From JAWLGZ01 sp041690635 (GTDB taxonomy: Bacteria > Pseudomonadota > Gammaproteobacteria > Thiohalomonadales > Thiohalomonadaceae): a DNA stretch of 64,000 nucleotides. The position numbers and the translations under genes were made by a program. This document shows positions 34,871 to 45,551 of this stretch, in pieces. The notes beneath the pieces were generated by a model. It saw only the letters and a list, made by a program, of their open reading frames with translations. It had not been told where the DNA came from and did no database searches. The DNA is taken from the NCBI GenBank assembly GCA_041690635.1, contig JAWLGZ010000001.1, positions 806,001 through 870,000 of the forward strand. The letters run 5' to 3'. The first letter of the stretch is position 1; every line of letters begins with the position of its first letter.

Positions 34871-36230
34871 TCATATCGCCTCGGCAAGCCGCTTCTCGGC
34901 ATCAGGGATGCGGAGTTGGCCGGAGAGGAGTTTGGGGAGTAATGCGTCTCTCGTTTGCGAAAGGCCGTCTACTTGCGCGAGGTTGCTCGCGATTCTATCC
35001 ATATACGGCGACACGGTTTCGTCATATAAGTCGGAAAGCTGAGTGCTTGGCACACAAGTCTTTATAGTTTTGAACGTGTCTCGGGTAATCGTGTTAAACA
35101 CAGAGCCATGCCCCCTTAGCTGCAAATCGGCAACCCTCAGGAGCACGGTGTAGTAAACGAAATAGTCAGTCATGCCATTAATCCCCCGAATGCCATAGCA
35201 TGATTGATTCATCGCCATCGGCCGGGCCACCACAGCGCATTTCCCGACCGTCCCTCGTGCGCTGATTATCGTGGTTCCCTTCGGGAGAAGCCTCGCAGAA
35301 GAGTTATTCAGCCCTTCCTGTGTAATGCTCTTTTCGGTATTGAGGACAAATACATCCGAGGGATTCGGGGCATCAACCACTGAAAACCAAGGAATATCTC
35401 CACCCCAGTATTCGTCAACGGACGTTTTTGGGGTTCCTCCGCCAATCAACTCAATGACTTCGTCCAGCGGTTCAACCGCCCACCCCTCCGGCACCCACCC
35501 CATCTCCTCGATGAAGACGAAACGGCTGGGGAACTGCTGCTGAATCGCTGCGGGGAGGGGCTTGCGCTGGTCGCCCAGGGCCGCTCTCACCTCGGCGCGG
35601 GCGTGCAGGGGTTCGGGGATGGGGTTGCCCGCCGCCAGGGCGTTGTCGATGACCGGGTCGAAATCGACAAACCAGCTCTTGAACAGCGCCTGCGCCATCG
35701 CCTCCAGCGTGGCGTTCATCTGGCGGTTGAGTTCGATTTTGTCGTCGAGCGACCCGAGAACTCCCGCAATTCTCTCTTGCTCTGAAAGGGGAGGCAGGTT
35801 CACTTTCATTGTCCTCGCAGAACCCACATTGAAGTGCTGCTGGACAGCCCCTACGAGATGAGCATTTACATGGCTCGACGCAACAGTATTCACATAGTAC
35901 GAGAGAAAGCGGTTATTGATCTTCGGGCCGCATCGCACGATAACCAAATCTGAGCAATTAGCTTCTTCGAGCCAATCTGGCACGACCGCGCATGTTCCAG
36001 GCTTGCCCGTCCTAACAATCACAACATCACCAGGAGACAACCTGGATTTGCTGATTCGTTGATGAAACTCCTCGGTGATATATTTGAGATCGTCTGTGTT
36101 GATGCTCAGAGAATCGACATTTTTTGAGCGCAAGAACGGAATTCCTGACTCAGCATATTCCGAGGTCATCGAACCGACGTAGCCAACGGTTAGTTCACTT
36201 GCCACATCTTCTAACTTGACCTCGACCCAA

Positions 36231-36241
<11 letters not shown>
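34871..36241 (-). CDS. hsdS: HsdS, type I restriction specificity subunit
   Basis: A 456-residue DNA-recognition subunit with two target-recognition domains, about residues 1-150 and 265-405. Each is followed by a conserved helical spacer (LDDKIELNRQMNATLEAMAQALFKSWF and the C-terminal QTRDALLPKLLSGQLRI). The two recognition regions (about 35790-36241 and 35040-35440) are visibly more AT-rich than the spacers, as expected for exchanged modules. The target sequence cannot be read from this. The ATG overlaps the end of hsdM by 11 bp. Confidence 0.93.
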
Positions 36242-37808
<1,567 letters not shown>

Positions 37809-38101
37809 GGTCTTCTGTCGGGGTTTCGCGTTGGTTCGTGTTGCGACGGCCTGCACGGTCGCCGCTCGTGGGGTGGTCTCTTTTTCCCAGTCAAACAGCA
37901 CGTTAACGTCACGTGCGCAGGGCGCCGCCCAGATTACCCCGCGGATGCCGGAACGGCAATTCGCCGTTACGGCCCGGGTCACGGCACGAAGGAGGCGATA
38001 CGCTCGCGGCAGAGTTGGTCGGCAAGGTGTTGTGCGCCTGCGGCGCGGGCTCCCGGGTTGCGCTGCGCTCAACCCAGGCTACATTGGATGGCGGTCGGGG
38101 G
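37809..38101. other. Intergenic region upstream of hsdM
   Basis: About 290 bases with no gene. ACGTTAACGT at 37900-37909 is a perfect 10-bp palindrome about 92 bases upstream of hsdM and could be an operator. A hairpin GGGTTG...CAACCC at 38055-38075, followed by AGGCTACA, is one arm of a dispersed intergenic repeat. No clear promoter was identified. Confidence 0.45.
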
Positions 38102-39913
38102 TCAGGCCGGTTCGGTGTTGAGGGGGTCGATGACGACGCGGTTCTTGCCCTGGTGTTTGGCCTGGTAGAGGGCGATGTCGGCGCGTTCGACCGCCGCGTC
38201 GAGGGGCTCTCTCTGGGCGCGGAAGGCGACGCCTGCGCTGACGGTGAGTTTGCGGCCGTCGAGGAGGGTGCCGAGGTCGGTGTCGGCCAGTTCGGCGCGG
38301 ATGCGTTCGGCGAGATCGGGGGCTTTGGGGGCGGAGGAGCCGACCACGAAGACGGCGAACTCTTCGCCGCCGAGGCGCACCGGCACGTCGCCGTGGCGGA
38401 TGCCGCGGCGGATGACGTCGGCGAAGATGCGCAGCACCTCGTCGCCCACGTGGTGGCCGAAGGTGTCGTTGATCCCTTTGAAGTTGTCGAGGTCGAGAAC
38501 CACGACGGAGACGCCGGCGGCCGCGTCGCGGTCGTGGATGTCGAGGAAGCGCTGCACCGTCTCCTGCATGTAGAGGCGGGTGTAGAGGCCGGTGAGCGGG
38601 TCGCGGATGGAGCGCTCGTAGAACTTCTGCCGCTCACGGTCGAGGGACTGGAAGATCACCTCGCGCTCGACCGCCACGGAGAGCGGGATGCTCATCTGTA
38701 CCAGGGTGTTGGCCGCCTCTGCATCCACCTCGGTGCCGCCCGGGAAGGTGAGGACGGCGAAGCCGTGGACCACCTCCTCCTCGCTGGAGAAGAGCGGCAG
38801 GATGAAAGGGGGCTCCGCCGCCTTGTGGCGCAGGCGGGCGCACTGGAGTTCCATGCGGGTGAATGGACGGCCGAACCGCTTCGTCCACGCCTCGCGGGTG
38901 ATGCCGAGGGCGTCGTCGAGCACCTTCGGCATCTCCGTCTCGACGCCGCGGTAGTGGGTCTCCGGCTCGAACAGCAGGGTGCGGCCGTTGGCGTCACGGG
39001 CGTGGAAGCAGAGCCCGGCGATCGGCAGCACCTTGCCGAGCTGTTCGATGAGATCGGCGGCGATGGTGGCGAAGTCACGGCGCAGGATGAGCGTCTGCAC
39101 GAAGGCGTGCAGCATGCGGTTGAGTTCGGAGAGCCGCTGGATCTCGGAGCTGGTCTGCACCAGGGTGTAGATGCCGCAGTCGATGTTCTTCAGCTCCTTG
39201 ATGATGGGGTCGATCAGGTGGCGCGGAATGATGGAGCCGTGCTGCGGGCAGATCATCTGGAGCGGCAGCGCCTCGATCTTCGCCAGCCCGTCGAACAGCA
39301 CCTCGCGCGAGGGCATGTAGTGCTCGTGGAACGGGCGCATCGCCTCGAAATACCCCTCGTCCTGCGCCACCAGCGTGAACCCCTCGGTGAAGCCGCCGAA
39401 GATGTCGCTGGAGAAGAGGACGCCCGTGCTCCGGTCGAAGGTGGTAAAGGCGCCGGGGAAGTGCAGGTAGGGGGTGAAGACGAACTCCAGCGTGCGCCCG
39501 CCGAGGTCGAGGGACCAGCCGAGCTTCTCCACACACTGGAACGGCAGTTCGAGGCCGTAGTGCTTGAGCAGGACGATGGCGCGCCAGTGGCTCAGGATCA
39601 CCGCGTCATCGCGGGTGACCATGCTGTCGATCACCGGCATCACGCCGGTGATGTCCGGGTCCTGGTGCTGGAGGACGAAGTAGCGGATCGACTCGAACGG
39701 GACGATCTGTTCGATCTTGCGCAGGGTGGTATCGAAGGTGAGCTTGGAGCCCGGGTCGATGAGGACGGAGTTGTCGCCGTTCTCGATCAGGTAGACGTGG
39801 CACTGGAACGGGTCGCCCTCCAGGTAATGGCCGACCCACCAGATGCGTTCGGCGATCTGGATCGGCTCTTCGGGGCCGAGTTCGGCGGCGCGGGCGAGGA
39901 GGTCGGCTTCCAT
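38102..39913 (-). CDS. ODP (diiron MBL)-GAF-GGDEF diguanylate cyclase
   Basis: A 603-residue soluble three-domain protein. Residues 15-240 form a metallo-beta-lactamase-fold domain with the flavodiiron/ODP ligand set: H83, D85 and D87 (HQDPD), H151 (YLHFPG), D170 (SSDIFGG) and H225 (CPQHG). Residues about 255-415 look like a GAF domain. The GGDEF domain (430-595) has an intact GGEEF at 515-519 and an inhibitory RHGD at 506-509. It should make c-di-GMP in response to oxygen, NO or redox state sensed by the diiron site. A GTG three codons earlier could also start it. It lies beside the hsd island, on the same strand as amgK. Confidence 0.85.
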   Translation of the reverse strand: MEADLLARAAELGPEEPIQIAERIWWVGHYLEGDPFQCHVYLIENGDNSVLIDPGSKLTFDTTLRKIEQIVPFESIRYFVLQHQDPDITGVMPVIDSMVTRDDAVILSHWRAIVLLKHYGLELPFQCVEKLGWSLDLGGRTLEFVFTPYLHFPGAFTTFDRSTGVLFSSDIFGGFTEGFTLVAQDEGYFEAMRPFHEHYMPSREVLFDGLAKIEALPLQMICPQHGSIIPRHLIDPIIKELKNIDCGIYTLVQTSSEIQRLSELNRMLHAFVQTLILRRDFATIAADLIEQLGKVLPIAGLCFHARDANGRTLLFEPETHYRGVETEMPKVLDDALGITREAWTKRFGRPFTRMELQCARLRHKAAEPPFILPLFSSEEEVVHGFAVLTFPGGTEVDAEAANTLVQMSIPLSVAVEREVIFQSLDRERQKFYERSIRDPLTGLYTRLYMQETVQRFLDIHDRDAAAGVSVVVLDLDNFKGINDTFGHHVGDEVLRIFADVIRRGIRHGDVPVRLGGEEFAVFVVGSSAPKAPDLAERIRAELADTDLGTLLDGRKLTVSAGVAFRAQREPLDAAVERADIALYQAKHQGKNRVVIDPLNTEPA

Positions 39914-40269
39914 CTCAATCACAGGGAACAGGTGAAAGGGGCCATTCTAACCCGGTCTAGAGCGAATTCCGAGTCCATTTGTAAGGTTTTGCGATTATCC
40001 CTTTTTGCCTTGGTCACGCTCGCGGAAAGTCGGGGTCGGAGCATGGATTTCGTGACCTCGACCGATGCGGTTCGCTGCGCTCACCGGCATCCTACATGCG
40101 CTGCCGACGCAAACCCATTGCGCCGCATGCATCGAGGCCGCAGCCCGTAGGATGTGGTGAGTGAAACGAACCGCATCGGTCGCGAAATCGCTCGGCCGAT
40201 GCGGTTCGCTGGGCTCACCGGCATCGTGCATGGGCCTACCGAGGGCGCAATCCCATCGCGCCGTACGCC
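39914..40269. other. Intergenic region with composite repeat, between amgK and the ODP-GGDEF gene
   Basis: About 355 bases without a gene. Most is the composite palindromic element at 40063-40272. The remaining 39914-40062 is unremarkable apart from an isolated TCTAGAGC at 39956-39963. No promoter could be assigned. Confidence 0.5.
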
Positions 40270-40272
40270 CTA
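40063..40272. repeat. Composite of three GAACCGCATC-family arms
   Basis: Arms at 40063-40094 (inverted), 40147-40178 (direct) and 40197-40227 (inverted) share CGATGCGGTTCG or its complement. The right end, CTGTAGGGCGTACGG on the minus strand, contains the TAG stop of amgK. It looks like tandem or nested insertions of one element. Confidence 0.75.
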
Positions 40273-41253
40273 CAGATTCGGCAGCACGCGCTCTTCGATG
40301 AGGGCCTTGAGGCCGGCGAGTTCGGGGTAGTTCTCCGCCACCTGGGTGATGTAACCGAGGGTGCGGGGGATGTCCTTGAGGTAGCCCTCTTTGCCGTCGC
40401 GGTGATTCAGGCGGGCGAAGATGCCGCTGGCCTTCAGGTGGCGCTGCACCCCCATCAGGTCGAACCAGCGCAGGAAGCGCGCCTCGTCCCGATCGCGCAG
40501 CAGGCCGTGGTCGAGGGCCAGTTCGTGGTAGCCCATGGCCCACTCCTCCACCTGCCCGCGCGGCCAGTCGATGTAGCAGTCGCGCAGCAGGGAGACGAGA
40601 TCGTAGGTGATGGGGCCGTGGACCGCGTCCTGGAAGTCGAGGATGCCGGGGTTGTGGGGGGAGACCATCAGGTTGCGGGAGTGGTAGTCGCGGTGGACGC
40701 AGACCCGGGGCTGTTCGAGGGCGTTTTCGATCAGCCGCTCGAAGGTCTCCTCCAGCAGCTTCGCCTCGGCCCCGGTCGGCTCCAGGCCGAGGTGGCGGCC
40801 GAGCAGCCAGTCGCGGAACAGCTCCATTTCGCGCAGCAGGAGCGCCCGGTCGTAGGGGGGCAGCTCCTCCTCGCCCGGCCCGCACGCCTGAAGTGCGGCC
40901 AGTGCACCGAGGGCGTCACCATAGAGCCGCTCCACCGTGGTCTCGTCGAGTGCTTCGAGATAGGAGGTGGTGCCGAGATCGCCGAGCAGGAGAAAGCCCT
41001 GGCTCAGGTCTTCGGCATGGATCTCGGGGACGTTCAGCCCGATATCGCGGAGGCGGCGGCCGATGGTGACGAAGGGCCGGGAGTCCTCCTTCTCCGGCGG
41101 GGCGTCCATGACGATGCGCGTCTCGCCGTCGTCGAAGGCGAGCCGGAAGTAGCGGCGGAAACTGGCGTCGGCCGAGGCGGGTTGCAGGTGCAGTTCCGGC
41201 AGGCCGAGATCCTGTCTCAGCCAGCGGACAAGCTGTTCGACGCGTTGGGGCAT
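40270..41253 (-). CDS. amgK: AmgK-like sugar kinase (aminoglycoside phosphotransferase fold)
   Basis: A 327-residue APH-fold kinase. Catalytic motifs are CVHRDYHSRNLMV and GILDFQDAVHGPITYDLVSLLRD. This matches AmgK, which phosphorylates the anomeric position of N-acetylmuramate/N-acetylglucosamine in cell-wall recycling and is encoded beside the lptD locus in Pseudomonas. Its usual partner murU is not next to it here. The start at 41253 (MPQRVEQ) is the conserved N-terminus; an ATG eight codons earlier is possible. The stop lies in repeat DNA. Confidence 0.85.
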   Translation of the reverse strand: MPQRVEQLVRWLRQDLGLPELHLQPASADASFRRYFRLAFDDGETRIVMDAPPEKEDSRPFVTIGRRLRDIGLNVPEIHAEDLSQGFLLLGDLGTTSYLEALDETTVERLYGDALGALAALQACGPGEEELPPYDRALLLREMELFRDWLLGRHLGLEPTGAEAKLLEETFERLIENALEQPRVCVHRDYHSRNLMVSPHNPGILDFQDAVHGPITYDLVSLLRDCYIDWPRGQVEEWAMGYHELALDHGLLRDRDEARFLRWFDLMGVQRHLKASGIFARLNHRDGKEGYLKDIPRTLGYITQVAENYPELAGLKALIEERVLPNL

Positions 41254-41308
41254 GGGGCCTCCGTCCAGGGACGGCGGCATTATAACGCCGGCGGCCCCGG
41301 GCGGTGAG

Positions 41309-41360
41309 CTGTCATTGCGAGTGAATCGAAGCAATCTCGCGGCTGGGGAAAACGATGGCT
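41309..41360. repeat. Single arm of a GTCATTGCGAG...GAAGCAATC-type dispersed repeat
   Basis: GTCATTGCGAGTGAATCGAAGCAATCTC-like sequence upstream of amgK resembles a repeat common in many bacterial genomes. Only one arm is visible. Confidence 0.45.
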
Positions 41361-41500
41361 TCCGTCGCTGCGCTCGGCTATTGCATCCTGCGTTGCTCTA
41401 CCACCCACATCCTTGTAGGCGTCCTCGTTAGCGTAATGTTGCACTCTTGGTGAGACATTGCCTGGAGCAACCGCTTCGTGGTGGCTGACCTGCCTCGGTG

Positions 41501-42178
41501 ACCCATCCCCATCCTGTCCTTCCCCTTGAAGGGGAAGGGACCTGCTAACGCGGCCGCTGTACTGCCTGTGGGTATGGGCTCTCCCCATAGAGGAAAACCC
41601 CATACTGGCTGCCATTCAGCCTTACCGGTGGCTGGAGCGCAGCGCAAGGCGTGGTTAGTACGTTCCTTCCCCTTCAAGGGGAAGGGACCTGCTAATGCGG
41701 CCGCTGTACTGCCTGTGGGTATGGGCTCTGCCCATAGAGGAAAACCCCATACTGGCTGCCATTCAGCCTTACCGGTGGCTGGAGCGCAGCGCAAGGCGTG
41801 GTTAGTACGTTCCTTCCCCTTCAAGGGGAAGGGACCTGCTAATGCGGCCGCTGTACTGCCTGTGGGTATGTGCTCTGCCCATGGCGGAGAAACTCCATCC
41901 TGGCTGCCATTCCGTCTTACGGTGGCTGGAGCGCAACGGGGCGTGGTTAGCACGTTCCTTCCCCTTGAAGGGGAAGGGGCGTGGTTAGCACGTTCCTTCC
42001 CCTTGAAGGGGAAGGGACCTGCTAACGCGGCCGCTGTACTGCTGTGGGTATGGGCTCTACCCATAGAGGAAAACCCCATACTGGCTGCCATTCAGCCTTT
42101 CCGGTGGCTGGAGCGCAGCGCAAGGCGTGGTTAGTACGTTCCTTCCCCTTCAAGGGGAAGGACAGGATGGGGATGGGT
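41501..42178. mobile_element. 678-bp tandem array with 38-bp perfect terminal inverted repeats
   Basis: The outer 38 bases at 41501-41538 and 42141-42178 are perfect inverse copies (ACCCATCCCCATCCTGTCC... inward). Between them units begin at 41518, 41665, 41812, 41957 and 41995, giving periods of 147, 147, 145, 38 (partial) and 146. Each starts with the palindrome CCTTCCCCTT(C/G)AAGGGGAAGG. Because 147 is a multiple of three, long open frames appear on both strands, but they have repeat composition and no credible start signal. No gene is called in 41254-42267. Confidence 0.8.
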
Positions 42179-42267
42179 TCAAACCCCCGCATTATGCACC
42201 CCACCACCGCGTCCGTTTGCGCCGATACTTCCCCATTCGTAAGGTTCACGCTGGGTTAAACGGCACA

Positions 42268-42924
42268 CTAGAAGCGGAGTCCGAACCGGGCGCCGATGGT
42301 GGTGTCCGAGCCGGTGCGATCCGCCTCCAGGGCGACATCGGCCAACCCCAGCTCGAAGCGGGCGCCGATGAAATACTTGTCCATGAAGAAGTGTTCCGAT
42401 TCGAGGGCGAGCCCCTGATCCGGCCGGCTGTCCACCCATACTCGCCCAATCCCCGCGTAGGGGGTCGCCAGCGAAAATCCCTGCGAGATGGTCAGGTCGA
42501 GGCCCCGGCTGTTGAATTCGAGCCGCTCGGTCCCGTCCAGCCGGGCCATCGATCCGCCCAGATCGAAACTGGGGCGATGGGCGCCGCCTTCGACCACACG
42601 GAATTTAAGGTCGAGCGCAGTCAGGCTGATTGAGGTGCGCGGCAGGGCGCTGTGGAAACCGCCGATGTCGAACCAGTCGCTCCGGAATACGGCCTGGGTC
42701 GCCGACAGCTCACTGTTGAACTGCGGCCCGGCAAAACCGCCCCCCAGCTGCTGGGCTGCCAGGGACTGCCGCGCGTGGACGCTCCCGCGGTAGCTCAGTG
42801 CGGCCCCGAGGCCCTGGGAGAGGGCACGGAAATCCGGCTGAATGAGACGCGCGAGGGCGTCGTTCTCGCTGCCGTGGGCGGCGGCGGCGAAGGTACAGAG
42901 CACAAGCAGGATGGTGTGTCTCAT
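42268..42924 (-). CDS. Predicted outer-membrane beta-barrel protein
   Basis: A 218-residue protein with a signal peptide ending near AHG (about residue 17). The mature part alternates hydrophobic and polar residues and ends in a C-terminal aromatic segment (IGARFGLRF), the signature for outer-membrane insertion. Repeated strands such as FIGARFELGLADVALEADRTG suggest a small barrel. Function unknown. The ATG at 42924 has GGGGAGGGG upstream. Confidence 0.72.
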   Translation of the reverse strand: MRHTILLVLCTFAAAAHGSENDALARLIQPDFRALSQGLGAALSYRGSVHARQSLAAQQLGGGFAGPQFNSELSATQAVFRSDWFDIGGFHSALPRTSISLTALDLKFRVVEGGAHRPSFDLGGSMARLDGTERLEFNSRGLDLTISQGFSLATPYAGIGRVWVDSRPDQGLALESEHFFMDKYFIGARFELGLADVALEADRTGSDTTIGARFGLRF

Positions 42925-43337
42925 GTTCCCCTCCCCCGAGTAGGCAAGTCCACTGTAGTCTAACGCGCCGTTCAGTGTGTAAATGGAAGTCACAATTTGG
43001 GAAAAAAAGCGAAACCATCAGGCAAACGGCGAATCAGGATGAGCGTACGGCCGCTTGTTCTTGATCAGATTCGATTTCCTTATTGGTACGGCTGCAAACC
43101 CAATTAATGGAGGCCTCAGGGTCGATAAGAAAGAATTCTTCCGCACCCCTTTAGCACGGGCCTCCATCTCCGTTTGAACACATTCTGGAATTGTGCGATT
43201 TTAGCGCGCTTCAACCTCCGGCCAGGTGCTGTGAGAGATAATAAATACAGGAACTTGCGAGCGAGCTCGCCACGTGGTGTGTTACCCGTGCGGGTTCCCG
43301 GGGGCCCTTGGACCGTGGGAAAGGCGGGAAACCGGCG
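42925..43337. other. Intergenic region upstream of lptD
   Basis: About 410 bases between divergent genes with no credible ORF. ATGGAGGCC (43107-43115) and GGCCTCCAT (43159-43167) form a perfect 9-bp inverted repeat enclosing AAGAATTCTT (43131-43140). GCGAGCTCGC lies at 43261-43270. It probably holds promoters for both genes; a small RNA is possible but unsupported. Confidence 0.4.
43250..43256 (+). promoter_or_regulatory. Sigma-E-like -35 element upstream of lptD
   Basis: GGAACTT matches the RpoE -35 consensus exactly and lptD is RpoE-controlled in E. coli. No convincing RpoE -10 was found at 15-19 bp, so this is only suggestive. Confidence 0.25.
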
Positions 43338-45551
43338 ATGAAATTGGGGAAACCGTTGAGGGCGTACTGCGCGCCCCCCCTGTTGCTCGGCCTGCTCACA
43401 GGCGCCGCGCCCGCACCACTGGCCCAGGAGCTCCCGGAACTCGCAGGCCCAAGGGCGGGCCTCTGTCCGCCTATCCCCGCCATCGACCCGCTACCCGAGG
43501 CCGGCGAGATCGGTGAAGCGATCCGGGTCACCGCCGACGAACTGATCTCCCGTACCGAGACGCTCACCACCTTCAGGGGCAATGTGATCGCTGTCGAGGC
43601 CGGCCGCCGGCTCTACGGCGACCAGGTGGACTACCACCGGCCGGACGAGGTGGTGGAGGTCATCGGCAATGTGCGGATAGAGACGCCGGCACTCCGCGCC
43701 TGGAGCAAGCACGCCCGGTTCGAACTGGCCAGGGACTCCGGGGAGTTGACCGGGGTGGAGTACCTCGCCCCCACCTCGCGCGCCTTCGGTGTTGCCGAAC
43801 GGGTGGAGATCCTCGATCCGGACCGCACCCTGCTCCACGACGCCACCTACAGCACCTGCCCGCCGGAAAAGCGGGACTGGGAGTTGAAGGCGAGCGAGGT
43901 GAAACTGGACGAGACCACCAACACCGGCGAGGCGTGGCACTCCACCCTCGAATTCATGGGGGTGCCCATCTTCTACACCCCCTATATCAACTTCCCCCTC
44001 GCCGGTCGCAAATCCGGGTTTCTGTTCCCCAGCTTCGGCAACTCGGCAGGGAGCGGCGCCGACCTTGCCGTGCCGTGGTACTGGAACATCGCGCCCAACC
44101 GGGACGCGACCCTCACCCCGCGATGGATCGAAAGGCGCGGCGGCATGTTCATGGGCGAATACCGCTATCTGGGGGAGCGCTACAGCGGCGATATCAGTCT
44201 GGAGTACCTGCCGGACGACAATCTCTATGGCGAGGATCGCCACTTCGGTATCTTCCGCCACAGCCACAACCCGGCGCCGGGCTGGGGTGTGGGGCTGCTC
44301 TATCAGGAGGTCTCGGATCGGGAGTACTTCAACGACCTGGACACCTCCCTCGCCACCTCCTCCTTGACCCACCTGGACCGGCGGTTTACCGCCGGTTACA
44401 GCGCCGACAACTGGAACTTCAGCGCGCTCGTCCAGGACTACCAGACCCTCTCGGGAAGCGAACCTTACCGGCGCCTGCCGCAATTGCGCTTTTCCGGCAC
44501 CCGGCCAGCGGAACGCGGGGAGCCGATCTACAGCCTGGCGGCTGAATACGTCTATTGGGATCACCGATCGCTGGAGCCGACCGGAAGCCGTGTCGACCTC
44601 ACGCCGCGTGTGCGCCTGCCGCTTGACGGTGATTGGTGGTCGTTTACGCCCTCACTCTCCCTGCGCCACACCAGTTACGCGCTGGAAAATGCCGCGGCCG
44701 ACAACAACCTCTCGCGCACAGTACCGGTGCTGAGCCTCGACAGCACCCTCTTCCTGGAACGTGAATTCGTCCTCGGGGGCCGGCCGCTGATGCAAACGCT
44801 GGAACCACGCCTGTTCTACCTGTACGCCCCCTACGAGGACCAGAGCGATCTCCCGGTGTTCGACACTGGCGTCTACGGCTTCAGCTTTGCCCAGATGTTC
44901 CGTGAGAACCGCTTCACCGGTGCCGACCGGGTGAGCGATGCCAACCAGATCACCGCTGCGGTCACCACCCGCTTCATCGACCTGGACAGCGGTGCGGAAC
45001 TGGGCAGCGCCAGCATCGGTCAGATTTTCTACTTCGACGACCGTCGGGTCTTTCAGCCGGAGACCCGCTCTGAGTCCGACATCGTCGCGGAGGTGATCGC
45101 CCGCCCCGTGTCGTCCCTCTACCTGCGCAGCACCGCCCTGTGGGACACGGAGAACAGGCGGACCTCCCAGTTCAACAACCGAATCGAGTACCAGCCGGAA
45201 CGCGGCAAGGCGATCGGGCTAGGCTACCGCTTCACCCGCGGTACACCGGACCTGAAGCAGGCGGACCTCTCCGTGTTCTGGCCGATCACGAAACGTTGGC
45301 ACTTTATCAGCCGTTGGCTTTACGATCTGGAGGCCGGTAGCTCGCTGGAGCAGGTCGCCGGCCTGCGGTATCAGGATTGCTGCTGGGCGGTCGATGTCGT
45401 CGCGCGCGCCAACCGCGACGCGGCCGACCTGCCGCTCGACCACGGCATATTCATCACCCTGCGCTTGATTGGGCTCTCCAGCATCGGCCGCACCCTCGAT
45501 TCGACGCTGGCGAGCGACATCTTTGGTTACGAGAGCCTCGACGCACTATGA
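43338..45551 (+). CDS. lptD: LptD, LPS-assembly outer-membrane protein
   Basis: A 737-residue LPS transport barrel. A signal peptide ends near LAQ (about residue 30). Residues 65-200 form the periplasmic jellyroll domain (VTADELISRTETLTTFRGNV); the rest is the large beta-barrel. Cys for disulfides are in GLCPP (C43), YSTCPPEKRDW and the C-terminal Cys-Cys pair in RYQDCCW, matching the E. coli pattern. It inserts LPS into the outer leaflet with LptE. The stop overlaps the surA start (ATGA). Confidence 0.95.
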   Translation: MKLGKPLRAYCAPPLLLGLLTGAAPAPLAQELPELAGPRAGLCPPIPAIDPLPEAGEIGEAIRVTADELISRTETLTTFRGNVIAVEAGRRLYGDQVDYHRPDEVVEVIGNVRIETPALRAWSKHARFELARDSGELTGVEYLAPTSRAFGVAERVEILDPDRTLLHDATYSTCPPEKRDWELKASEVKLDETTNTGEAWHSTLEFMGVPIFYTPYINFPLAGRKSGFLFPSFGNSAGSGADLAVPWYWNIAPNRDATLTPRWIERRGGMFMGEYRYLGERYSGDISLEYLPDDNLYGEDRHFGIFRHSHNPAPGWGVGLLYQEVSDREYFNDLDTSLATSSLTHLDRRFTAGYSADNWNFSALVQDYQTLSGSEPYRRLPQLRFSGTRPAERGEPIYSLAAEYVYWDHRSLEPTGSRVDLTPRVRLPLDGDWWSFTPSLSLRHTSYALENAAADNNLSRTVPVLSLDSTLFLEREFVLGGRPLMQTLEPRLFYLYAPYEDQSDLPVFDTGVYGFSFAQMFRENRFTGADRVSDANQITAAVTTRFIDLDSGAELGSASIGQIFYFDDRRVFQPETRSESDIVAEVIARPVSSLYLRSTALWDTENRRTSQFNNRIEYQPERGKAIGLGYRFTRGTPDLKQADLSVFWPITKRWHFISRWLYDLEAGSSLEQVAGLRYQDCCWAVDVVARANRDAADLPLDHGIFITLRLIGLSSIGRTLDSTLASDIFGYESLDAL

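Larger units (their letters stand above)
34686..34874 (-). pseudogene. 62-codon remnant/hybrid ORF between hsdS and the DUF6933 gene
   Basis: An open frame of 62 residues. It starts with an ATG overlapping the hsdS stop (ATGA) and ends in a TGA overlapping the next gene's GTG (GTGA). Its middle is encoded by the palindromic repeat at 34760-34852. Its end, LLSGQLRLPEA..., copies the C-terminal motif of HsdS (LLSGQLRIPDA). The likely reading is that only the two ends of a former coupled gene, possibly a second hsdS, remain around the repeat. Confidence 0.5.

Noticed and set aside
41378..42134. Long open frames of about 200-240 codons on both strands
   Set aside because: They are made by the 147-bp tandem repeat, whose period is divisible by three. 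Composition follows the repeat, both strands are open, and there is no ribosome-binding site or known domain.
42174..42200. GGGTTCAAACCC resembling a tRNA T-arm
   Set aside because: No acceptor or anticodon stem can be formed around it, and it is the edge of the repeat array.
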